Source: Paenibacillus ihumii (GTDB lineage Bacteria; Bacillota; Bacilli; Paenibacillales; Paenibacillaceae). From it: a stretch of DNA of 64,000 nt. Under the pieces are notes generated by a model that saw only the letters and a program-made list of their open reading frames with translations, ran no database searches and was not told where the DNA came from. The stretch is from contig NZ_LN884299.1 of assembly GCF_001403875.1 (NCBI RefSeq), positions 3,038,117 to 3,102,116 of the forward strand, read 5' to 3'. The translations under genes were made by a program, and so were the position numbers. Positions 18,039 to 25,294 of this stretch are shown one piece after another (the stretch's first letter is position 1; every line of letters begins with the position of its first letter).

Positions 18039-18797
18039 TTATCCGAATCTTCCGGAAATATAATCGTCAGTACGCTTTTCCTTCGGATTCGTAAAGATTT
18101 TGTCCGTGTCATCGAATTCAACGACCTCGCCCATTAGGAAGAATGCCGTCTTCTGCGAGACCCGTGCCGCCTGATGCATGTTATGGGTAACAATAATAAT
18201 GCAGTATTCCTTCTTCAACTCAGCGATCAGCTCTTCGATCTTGGAGCTGGACACCGGGTCAAGCGCCGAGGCCGGCTCATCCATCAGGATGATGCTTGGA
18301 CTTACTGCGATCGATCTGGCGATGCACAGCCGCTGCTGCTGCCCACCGGACAGCGAAAGCGCGGAGCGGTGCAGCCTGTCCTTCGTCTCGTCCCACAAGG
18401 CGGCCTTCGTCAAGGATTCCTCGACGATTTGATCCAGCTTTTTTCTATCCTTAATCCCGTGATAGCGGGGGCCAAAGGCAATATTCTCATAGATTGATTT
18501 ATGAAAGGGGTTCGGTCTTTGCCAGACCATGCCGATTCTTTGGCGAAGCAGAACTACGTCGGTCTTAGGATCATTGATATTCTCGTCGCCGATCCATATT
18601 TCCCCGGTAATTTTAGCACCGCTGATAAGATCGTTCATCCGATTCAGGCTGCGCAGGAACGTCGATTTCCCACACCCGGACGGGCCGATCAGCGCCGTCA
18701 CCTGCTTCGATTCGAAGTCAAGCGACACATTCTTGACCGCCTGCTTCTCCCCGTAGTATACGCTCAAATCCTTGACGGACAGTTCGATATTGCTCAT
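18039..18797 (-). CDS. pstB: phosphate ABC transporter ATP-binding protein
   Basis: ATPase that drives PstCA-mediated phosphate import at the inner face of the membrane. Walker A GPSGCGKST, Q-loop region VWQRPNPF (F is usual where W stands), signature LSGGQQQRLCIARSIA, Walker B IILMDEPASALDP and switch His in VTHNMHQAARV. 252 aa is normal. Last gene of pstSCAB, 12 bp after pstA, followed by the terminator carrying the intron. A second pstB lies at 28868-29623. Confidence 0.96.
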   Translation of the reverse strand: MSNIELSVKDLSVYYGEKQAVKNVSLDFESKQVTALIGPSGCGKSTFLRSLNRMNDLISGAKITGEIWIGDENINDPKTDVVLLRQRIGMVWQRPNPFHKSIYENIAFGPRYHGIKDRKKLDQIVEESLTKAALWDETKDRLHRSALSLSGGQQQRLCIARSIAVSPSIILMDEPASALDPVSSSKIEELIAELKKEYCIIIVTHNMHQAARVSQKTAFFLMGEVVEFDDTDKIFTNPKEKRTDDYISGRFG

Positions 18798-18809
18798 AGA
18801 GGCTCCTCC

Positions 18810-19697
18810 CTATTTCGTTGCTGTGAATTTCTTGTGCATGACACGCCCCAGCCAGCGGGCCAACAGATTGAACGCCAGCACAGTGAGTATAAGTACGGCT
18901 GAAGCCCCTGCAGCAATTTCCGGAGCGTCTGGAGCTAATCCTTCCGAGTTGATCTTCCAAATATGAACGGCCAGCGTCTCCGCAGGACGGAAGGGATTCA
19001 GCGGCGACATCGGGCTGAACGGGTTCCAATCCGTGAAATCGAGCCTCGGGCTGCTCATCCCCGCCGTAAATAGCAGAGCTGCCGCTTCCCCGAACACGCG
19101 GCCTGCAGCGAGAATCGTTCCCGTCAGAATAATCGGCATGGCTATCGGCAGCATAATCGAACGGATCGTTTTCCATTTCGACAGGCCAAGGGCCAGGCTT
19201 GCTTCCTTCTGCGCAACCGGTACGCTTTTCATGCCCTGCTCCGTAATCCGGACCATAAGCGGCAAGTTGAACACGGTCAACGCAAGGGCCCCGGAGAACA
19301 GCGAGAAGCCGAACCCGAATACGTTAACGATGACCAGCAAGCCGAACAAGCCCACAACGATCGACGGGAAGGAGGACAGCACTTCCACGATCAGGCGGAT
19401 AAAGTCCGTTACCTTCCCCGGCTTGGCGTACTCGCTCATATAAATTCCCGCGCCAAGTCCTAGCGGAATTGTAATCAGCAGCGTTAAAACGAGCAAAAAC
19501 AAGGAATTGAACAGCTGCGGACCGATACCGCCGCCCTCCTTGATCGTCTCTGGCGGTGAAGTCAGGAAATCAAAGCTGATATGCCCGAGACCCCGAACCA
19601 GTATGAAGCCAAGAAGCCCGGCAAGAATGAGAACGATAAAGCCAGCCAGGGTTACAATTACGGCTGTAGCGATTTTGTCTGCTGTTTTTGCGCTCAT
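18810..19697 (-). CDS. pstA: phosphate ABC transporter permease PstA
   Basis: Membrane subunit pairing with PstC. Six predicted helices; the ABC-permease EAA loop reads EASLALGLSKWKTIRSIMLPIAMP near residue 180. Its ATG overlaps the pstC stop as ATGA (19697-19694), so translation is coupled. 295 aa is normal. Confidence 0.95.
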   Translation of the reverse strand: MSAKTADKIATAVIVTLAGFIVLILAGLLGFILVRGLGHISFDFLTSPPETIKEGGGIGPQLFNSLFLLVLTLLITIPLGLGAGIYMSEYAKPGKVTDFIRLIVEVLSSFPSIVVGLFGLLVIVNVFGFGFSLFSGALALTVFNLPLMVRITEQGMKSVPVAQKEASLALGLSKWKTIRSIMLPIAMPIILTGTILAAGRVFGEAAALLFTAGMSSPRLDFTDWNPFSPMSPLNPFRPAETLAVHIWKINSEGLAPDAPEIAAGASAVLILTVLAFNLLARWLGRVMHKKFTATK

Positions 19698-20596
19698 CGG
19701 TTAGCTCTCCTCTCCAGCCACCGTACAACGAAGACGAACACGAAGGTCATCATCATCAGGATGAGAGCCAGTGTCCACAGAACATTGTTCTGCATCGTGC
19801 CCATGACGGTATTGCCCATGCTTAATGTAATTACGCTTGTTAAAGTAGAGGTGGATTCAAATAGCGAGCCCGGAATATGCGGCGCATTCCCGATCACCAT
19901 CTGTACGGCCAGCGCTTCCCCGAAGGCGCGCGCCATGCCGAGCACGACGCCCGTCATCAGGGCGGGCAGCGTCGTAGGCAGCACCGTTCGATACAGCGTC
20001 TGCCACCGCGTTGCCCCAAGCGCATAAGAACCTTCTTTAAGCCCTGGAGGCAGCGCAGCCAGAGCATCGGTGGCAATGGACGTAATCGTCGGTAGAATCA
20101 TAATCGACAGCACGGTGGCGCCAGCAGCGATCCCCAGCCCTTGACCCGGAAAGACGTCCCGGTAGAAGGGAACGATGACGCTCAGGCCGACGAACCCGTA
20201 AACGACGGAAGGAATACCCGCAAGCAGCTCGATTACGGGCTGTAAATATTTCCTTCCTATTTTTGGCATAATTTCAATCATGAACAGCGCCGCACAAATT
20301 CCAAGCGGTGCCGAAATGAGCGCGGCGAGCAGCGAGGTGCTGAACGACCCGATGATAAACGGCAGGGCGCCGAAGATTGGAGGCTCCCCGTCCGGCTTCC
20401 ACTGGGTGCTGCCGAATATTTCGGCCACGCTGATTCCATCCTTGAAGAATGTGCTTAATCCTTTGGTAGCCACGAAATAAACCATCGAGAAAATAGTCAC
20501 TACCAGCAAGACAATGCATAGTGATGTAAATATTTTACCGGTCCATTCTTCGATAATATGTTGCTTTGGTTTTTGTCTTCTGCCGGTATGAGCCAT
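19694..20596 (-). CDS. pstC: phosphate ABC transporter permease PstC
   Basis: Membrane permease of the high-affinity phosphate importer. An N-terminal cytoplasmic stretch precedes six helices. The EAA motif reads EGSYALGATRWQTLYRTVLPTTLP, and GIPSVVYGFVGLSVIVP is a PstC block. The ATG at 20596 is chosen for its GGGAGAGG RBS, giving 300 aa; an upstream in-frame start lacks one. Lies 74 bp behind pstS. Confidence 0.95.
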   Translation of the reverse strand: MAHTGRRQKPKQHIIEEWTGKIFTSLCIVLLVVTIFSMVYFVATKGLSTFFKDGISVAEIFGSTQWKPDGEPPIFGALPFIIGSFSTSLLAALISAPLGICAALFMIEIMPKIGRKYLQPVIELLAGIPSVVYGFVGLSVIVPFYRDVFPGQGLGIAAGATVLSIMILPTITSIATDALAALPPGLKEGSYALGATRWQTLYRTVLPTTLPALMTGVVLGMARAFGEALAVQMVIGNAPHIPGSLFESTSTLTSVITLSMGNTVMGTMQNNVLWTLALILMMMTFVFVFVVRWLERRANR

Positions 20597-20670
20597 AAGA
20601 CCTCTCCCTTTACACAGCACAGAAAGAGGCAGAAGATTCCGCCTCTCGCTTGCCGATATGATGTCGTGTA

Positions 20671-21612
20671 TTATTTATTCGTAATGTTGCCGTCCACGTC
20701 GCGCGTTACTTGCATTTTTCCGGCTGGAATATATCCGAGTTCAACGACATCGTTATTTTGTACGTCATCGGAAACCATGTAGTCCAGGAATGCTTTCACG
20801 ACTTCATTCGGCTCGCCTTTCGTGTACATATGCTGATACGCCCATACAGGATAGCTGCCGTTAGCAACATTTTCTTCGTTCGCTTCGACGCCGTCATACT
20901 TCAGGACTTTGATTGAATCGTCCAGGTAAGACAGGGCAAGGTAGCCGATAGCACCCGGTGTTTCTTTCACCAGTTTTTTAACTGTGCCGGAGGAGTCCTC
21001 TTGAATGGAGCCCTGAAGATCTTCCGTTTTAGTGCCTAATGCATATTTCTCAAACGTCGCACGCGTACCCGAGCTCGACGGTCTGTTTACGATTTGAATC
21101 TTCTGATCCTGTCCGCCGACTTCCTTCCAGTTGGTGATTTTACCCGTAAAGATACCCACCAATTGATCCTTCGTCAGATTATCCACCGTGATTTCCGGAT
21201 TGATGACAGCGGCCATAGCGACAACCGCTACTTGATGGTCAACCAATTCAGCGGCTTGGCTGGCATCCAGCTTCTCTTCGGCGAATACGTCGGAGTTCCC
21301 AATATCGGCTTGTCCGCCGGATACCTGAGTCAGGCCCGTACCGCTACCGCCGCCTTGCACTTGGATAGAAACCTTCGGATTTTGATCCATGAATTTCTTA
21401 GAAGCCTGATCCACCAGAGGCTGAAGCGCCGAAGAACCCACAGCCAGGATCGAACCGGATAGTTCGGATGAAGGCGTCTCATTTGCCGGAGTTTCGTTAG
21501 CAGCGCCTGGAGCCTCTGCCGTATTATTAGACTTCGGCGCGTTATTTTGACCGCATGCGGCCAACATGATAGTCAATACTAAAGTCATTACTAACATCAA
21601 ACTCTTTTTCAT
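20671..21612 (-). CDS. pstS: phosphate-binding lipoprotein PstS
   Basis: Extracellular substrate-binding protein of the Pst importer. The ATG at 21612 gives a lipoprotein signal with lipobox LAAC at about residues 17-20. A Ser/Ala-rich linker follows, then the periplasmic-binding fold with phosphate-loop motifs GSSALQPL, GGGSGTGL and RPSSSGTRATFE. 313 aa. First gene of pstSCAB, preceded by a Pho box and a TATAAT. Confidence 0.95.
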   Translation of the reverse strand: MKKSLMLVMTLVLTIMLAACGQNNAPKSNNTAEAPGAANETPANETPSSELSGSILAVGSSALQPLVDQASKKFMDQNPKVSIQVQGGGSGTGLTQVSGGQADIGNSDVFAEEKLDASQAAELVDHQVAVVAMAAVINPEITVDNLTKDQLVGIFTGKITNWKEVGGQDQKIQIVNRPSSSGTRATFEKYALGTKTEDLQGSIQEDSSGTVKKLVKETPGAIGYLALSYLDDSIKVLKYDGVEANEENVANGSYPVWAYQHMYTKGEPNEVVKAFLDYMVSDDVQNNDVVELGYIPAGKMQVTRDVDGNITNK

Positions 21613-21648
21613 TGTTAAGGTTTCCCCCTCATTTGTTTGTACAACTTG

Positions 21649-21702
21649 ATTATAGAAACCGAATATCAAAAACGTGTATGAGTTTTGTAAACTCTGTGTA
21701 AA
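21649..21702 (-). promoter_or_regulatory. PhoP box and -10 of the pst operon
   Basis: On the minus strand TTTACA (21702-21697), TTTACA (21691-21686) and CATACA (21680-21675) repeat every 11 bp, the known PhoP-box layout. TATAAT lies at 21654-21649, about 20 bp downstream, with no good -35. This predicts PhoP-activated expression under phosphate limitation. Confidence 0.85.
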
Positions 21703-21709
21703 AAATAAT

Positions 21710-21752
21710 AAATACCCGCTTCTTTCACTTAACGTGAATTAAACGGGTATTT
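21710..21752. terminator. hairpin between pstS promoter and the upstream gene
   Basis: AAATACCCG (21710-21718) pairs with CGGGTATTT (21744-21752) with AT-rich flanks; it ends the minus-strand gene at 21792-21986. Confidence 0.7.
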
Positions 21753-21791
21753 ATTATTCAGATCTGTGATTAAATTTAGTGGAACGAAGCA

Positions 21792-21986
21792 TTAGTTTGC
21801 CTTAGAGGAGCTGCGCAAATACCTTCGGATCGCCCAAAGTCCGGCTGCAGTTCCCAAAACGCCGCATGCGCTCACGATGGCAACCAAATCATAGGATTGC
21901 CAGCGAAGCAGGAAGCCGATTCCGCTGCCAAATGTCGTGCCGGCAAGAAAGCCTAGCGCCATACCGGCCTGATTGTTCCATCTCAC
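21792..21986 (-). CDS. small membrane protein, 64 aa
   Basis: GTG start at 21986 with GGAGGG about 9 bases upstream. Two glycine-rich hydrophobic helices (MALGFLAGTTFGSGIGFLL and LVAIVSACGVLGTAAGLWAI) joined by a short polar loop, then a basic tail. Lies between nrdR and pstS with its own terminator. I do not recognise the family. Confidence 0.6.
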   Translation of the reverse strand: MRWNNQAGMALGFLAGTTFGSGIGFLLRWQSYDLVAIVSACGVLGTAAGLWAIRRYLRSSSKAN

Positions 21987-22032
21987 TAACGCAATCCCTC
22001 CAGCGTTCTAAATTAAATCGTTCGTGTTCGCA

Positions 22033-22509
22033 TTACAAGGCATCTGTCGGCCCGCTGCTTTTCGATAGCAGGCCCTTCAATTCCTTCATAAACATATTAA
22101 TGTCCTTGAACTGGCGGTATACCGAAGCGAATCTTACATAGGCCACCTCATCGACCGGATACAGCTGCTCCATAATAAGCTCTCCGATTTCCCGGCTTTC
22201 TACTTCGGCGTTAGCGGTATGGCGCAGCGATCTTTCCGCTGCCGAGACGATCGATTCCAGTTGATCCACGGATACCGGCCGTTTCTCGCAGGCCCGAATC
22301 AAGCCCCGGAGCAGCTTCTCGCGGTTGAACTCTTCACGGCTGCCGTCCTTCTTAATGACGATTAGCGGCATTTCCTCGACCATCTCAAAGGTCGTGAAGC
22401 GGCGGCTGCATTTCTCGCACTCCCGCCGGCGGCGGATTGAACGGTTCTCGTTCGCCGGTCTTGAGTCAAGCACCTTCGTCCCGGAATAATCACAATATGG
22501 ACATTTCAA
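22033..22509 (-). CDS. nrdR: transcriptional repressor NrdR
   Basis: Nucleotide-sensing repressor of ribonucleotide reductase genes. The zinc ribbon MKCPYCDYSGTKVLDSR...CEKCSRRFTTFE supplies four Cys, and an ATP-cone domain (IVIKKDGSREEFNREKLLRGLIRACEKRPVS) follows. 158 aa is normal. The gene sits near coaE and polA, as in other Bacillales. Confidence 0.97.
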   Translation of the reverse strand: MKCPYCDYSGTKVLDSRPANENRSIRRRRECEKCSRRFTTFEMVEEMPLIVIKKDGSREEFNREKLLRGLIRACEKRPVSVDQLESIVSAAERSLRHTANAEVESREIGELIMEQLYPVDEVAYVRFASVYRQFKDINMFMKELKGLLSKSSGPTDAL

Positions 22510-22610
22510 CGTGCTTTTACCCCCTTTTGTATGAAAAAAATTGGATGAATGCTATCTCATGGACTATGAGAAGTATGTTTGACAATGCCAATAAATAACT
22601 AAAATATCCG

Positions 22611-22640
22611 TAATGAAGATGACTATTTCGGCACATAATA
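22611..22640 (+). promoter_or_regulatory. sigma-G-like promoter of the SASP gene
   Basis: TAATG (22611-22615) and CATAATA (22634-22640) with an 18-bp spacer fit the forespore sigma-G pattern GNATR...CATNNTA with one mismatch. Confidence 0.6.
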
Positions 22641-22671
22641 CTTTTACCAACCACAAGGAGGTGAACATATC

Positions 22672-22893
22672 ATGGCCCAAAATAATAATTCTTCGAATGA
22701 CCTGGTGGTTAGACAAGCTTCCGGAGCCCTGGAGCAAATGAAATATGAAGTTGCTCAGGAACTTGGCATCTCTTTCCCACAAGACGGATATGCTGGTAAC
22801 CTGACTTCTTACGAGAACGGTTCGATTGGTGGTTTCATCACCAAACGTCTGGTAACGATTGCCGAGCAGCAGCTGGCAGGTCAATTCCAATAA
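22672..22893 (+). CDS. alpha/beta-type small acid-soluble spore protein
   Basis: Spore-core protein that coats DNA and protects it from UV and desiccation. Shows the family blocks ALEQMKYEVAQELGI (with the germination-protease site E-x-A in that region) and GSIGGFITKRLVTIAEQQL. 73 aa is typical. An excellent RBS (AAGGAGGTG) and sigma-G-like promoter indicate strong forespore expression. Confidence 0.96.
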   Translation: MAQNNNSSNDLVVRQASGALEQMKYEVAQELGISFPQDGYAGNLTSYENGSIGGFITKRLVTIAEQQLAGQFQ

Positions 22894-22912
22894 TTTGACC
22901 AACCGAGCTCAG

Positions 22913-22949
22913 GAAGCATTGGCGCAGGCCCCAGCCTGTCCAATGCTTC
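22913..22949. terminator. terminator shared by SASP and transglycosylase genes
   Basis: GAAGCATTGG pairs perfectly with CCAATGCTTC, with a further inner CAGG/CCTG pair. Confidence 0.75.
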
Positions 22950-22976
22950 TCTATCATGATGGGATGAGCGCGGAAT

Positions 22977-23540
22977 TCATAAATGCTCGTAAATGTCAGA
23001 GTATTGGTCATAGTAATGGGTTACTCTTTGCACGTAATGCCTGGTTTCGCCAAAAGGAATATTCTTGACAGATTCGAGCCGTCCGTCCCACTTGCCGCTG
23101 CGCAGCCAATTGCGGACATTGGTCGGCCCTGCGTTATATGCTGCGATCATGGCAATATCATTACCTTCGAATTGTTCATACAGCGATTTCAAATACCAGG
23201 TTCCGATCGCAATATTGGCATCGCTCTCTTCCTTCACTTTATCTAAGGATATATCAGGCAGCTTCGACTGTTCAATGACCCATTTCGCAGTATCCGGCAT
23301 GATTTGCATGATGCCGAGCGCGCCCTTCTTGGATTCAGCCCCTGTCTTGAAATTGCTCTCGACCCTAATGATCGCTGCCACCATCAGAGGGTCCAAATCA
23401 TGCTTCTGTGCATGCACCTTAATCTCCTCTTTATAATAAATCGGATAAAATAAGGCCAACCACTTGGAGTTAAAAAATAAAATAACGGTAAACCCGAGAA
23501 ACAACAAAAGCAGCACTCTTTTTTTACGAAGCCACTTCAT
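22977..23540 (-). CDS. membrane-anchored lytic transglycosylase (SLT domain)
   Basis: Cleaves peptidoglycan glycan strands outside the cell. One N-terminal helix (VLLLLFLGFTVILFF) anchors it. The SLT catalytic domain starts near residue 45: catalytic Glu in IRVESNF, then GALGIMQIMPDTAKW, IGTWYL, AAYNAGPTNV and the closing HYVQRVTHYY. The ATG at 23540 overlaps the coaE stop as ATGA, so it is coupled to coaE. 187 aa. Confidence 0.93.
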   Translation of the reverse strand: MKWLRKKRVLLLLFLGFTVILFFNSKWLALFYPIYYKEEIKVHAQKHDLDPLMVAAIIRVESNFKTGAESKKGALGIMQIMPDTAKWVIEQSKLPDISLDKVKEESDANIAIGTWYLKSLYEQFEGNDIAMIAAYNAGPTNVRNWLRSGKWDGRLESVKNIPFGETRHYVQRVTHYYDQYSDIYEHL

Positions 23541-24133
23541 AGCAAGCCCTTGTTCCGCCAAAAATCTTCGATCTGCGACTCCGTCTTGTCCAATCCGAGG
23601 CTGTTATCAATCAAAATATCCGCCCTCTCCTTCTTCTCCTCAATGTCCATCTGGGCTGCTATTCTAGCCTCTGCCTGCTCTAACGTCAGTCCATCTCTTT
23701 GCATCAGCCTCTCGAGCTGTATTTCGCGGGGAACATATACCACCATGACCTGCCGGAACATCGCCTCCAGCCCGGATTCATACAGCAGCGGGATGTCCAC
23801 GACGACAAGGCGCTCCGGGTCGGCAGCCTCATAGTCTGCCATCCGCGTCCTCATCTCGGCGCGAATTGCCGGGTGAGTCAGATCATTAAGAGCTTTGCGC
23901 TCCTCGGGATCAGAGAAGACGATTTCGCCTAGCTTTTTACGGTTCAATGTCCCGTCTTCATGAATTACGGCTGTTCCGAACCGCTCCTGTACCGCTTGAA
24001 GTACCGGATGCCCGGGTTCCATGACCTCCCTCGCGATGGCATCGGCATCGATCAATACGGCCCCCCGCTTCACCAGCATCCGGGAAACTGTGCTTTTACC
24101 CGTTGCAATTCCGCCCGTCAATCCGATAATCAT
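23537..24133 (-). CDS. coaE: dephospho-CoA kinase
   Basis: Last step of CoA synthesis, phosphorylating the 3'-OH of dephospho-CoA. P-loop GLTGGIATGKST, then DADAIAREV and DIPLLYESGLE, are diagnostic. 198 aa is normal. Lies 174 bp after mutM; that gap holds a perfect hairpin (24284-24303) but no gene, whereas B. subtilis has ytaF there. Confidence 0.96.
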   Translation of the reverse strand: MIIGLTGGIATGKSTVSRMLVKRGAVLIDADAIAREVMEPGHPVLQAVQERFGTAVIHEDGTLNRKKLGEIVFSDPEERKALNDLTHPAIRAEMRTRMADYEAADPERLVVVDIPLLYESGLEAMFRQVMVVYVPREIQLERLMQRDGLTLEQAEARIAAQMDIEEKKERADILIDNSLGLDKTESQIEDFWRNKGLL

Positions 24134-24307
24134 GCACTCACCTCTTTATCCAGAATTGCTCCATGCCTAGCCACCGATTCCTTCACACATAGACTCGCGC
24201 CGAACCGTGAAAGCCCCGTTTACTACTTCTCGGGTCCAGCCGTAACGCGCGCAGCTCCCAGTGCGCGGTGCCTGGCGTCTCATGACAGTGGTCAACCACT
24301 GTCCATC

Positions 24308-25138
24308 CTACTTGCGTACCTGGCAGTTCGGGCAATAATGCGTGCCCCGGCCTCCTACGACGGTTTTCTCGATAGGATGTCCACAATTCATGCATGGCTC
24401 GCCCTTGCGCCCGTAAATCTGCAGCGAATGCTGGAACATTCCCATTTCACCTTGGCCATTAACATAGGATTTGATAGAGGAGCCCCCGGCTTCCACCGCT
24501 TCGGTCAAAGTAGCGAGAATGGCTTCGTGAAGAGAAATCCATTCTCGCTCCGTTAGTGTATTCGATGAGCGCTCCGGGTGGATTCCTGCCCGAAACAGCG
24601 CTTCATCCACATAAATATTGCCAAGCCCCACCACATATTCCTGATTCAAAAGCGCAACTTTGATTTTTGTCGAACGCTTAAACAATAATTCCCGGAGGGC
24701 ATCTGCCGTAAAGCTGTCTTCCAGCGGCTCAAGCCCCAGCCTCATGAGCGGCTTCTCCTTGAATTCCTGACCGGGGAGGAACAGATGCATCGTGCCGAAT
24801 TGCCGGACATCCTTATATCTAAGCTCCGTGCCATCGGTAAAGCGAAAGATGACATGCGTATGCTTCTCGACTTCATCGTTCTGATTGTACACCCCATACC
24901 GTCCCTCCATTCGCAAATGGGAGACCAGCACGAGCTGATCCATAATGATTCGCAAAAATTTGCCGCGGCGTCCAATCTCTACAATAGTATGACCCGCGAG
25001 CTCCAATTCGAATCGCTTAATATCGTCGGGACGCTGGATAATTCGCGGCAGCAGCACCTTCACCGACTCTATCGTCTTGCCGACGATGAGACCGGAAAGG
25101 GTTCGCCGCACGGTCTCGACTTCCGGCAGCTCCGGCAT
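24308..25138 (-). CDS. mutM: formamidopyrimidine-DNA glycosylase
   Basis: Base-excision enzyme removing 8-oxoguanine and FaPy, with AP-lyase activity. N-terminal PELPEVETVRR holds the catalytic Pro2 and Glu3. Also seen are the H2TH region (NIYVDEALFRAGIHPERSSNTLT) and the C-terminal zinc finger CMNCGHPIEK...CPNCQ. 276 aa. Follows polA as in other Bacillales. Confidence 0.97.
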   Translation of the reverse strand: MPELPEVETVRRTLSGLIVGKTIESVKVLLPRIIQRPDDIKRFELELAGHTIVEIGRRGKFLRIIMDQLVLVSHLRMEGRYGVYNQNDEVEKHTHVIFRFTDGTELRYKDVRQFGTMHLFLPGQEFKEKPLMRLGLEPLEDSFTADALRELLFKRSTKIKVALLNQEYVVGLGNIYVDEALFRAGIHPERSSNTLTEREWISLHEAILATLTEAVEAGGSSIKSYVNGQGEMGMFQHSLQIYGRKGEPCMNCGHPIEKTVVGGRGTHYCPNCQVRK

Positions 25139-25242
25139 ATTCCTTCACCTCAGACTTTAACTGTATTGCTTTATTCTTAGCTGATTTTTCTAGCGATATA
25201 AAAAGGCTATTCCTGATCGTCTACTCCATTTTAGATCTTCAA

Positions 25243-25290
25243 AAGCGGCTTTTTTAATTTCCAATTCAAATAAGATTCAAAAAGCCGCTT
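25243..25290 (-). terminator. terminator after polA
   Basis: AAGCGGCTTTTT pairs with AAAAAGCCGCTT; the minus strand continues into TTTTG. Starts a few bases after the polA stop. Confidence 0.75.
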
Positions 25291-25294
25291 GTCT

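Noticed and set aside
24284..24303. terminator between mutM and coaE
   Set aside because: Perfect hairpin GACAGTGGT/ACCACTGTC but no T tract on either strand; role unclear.
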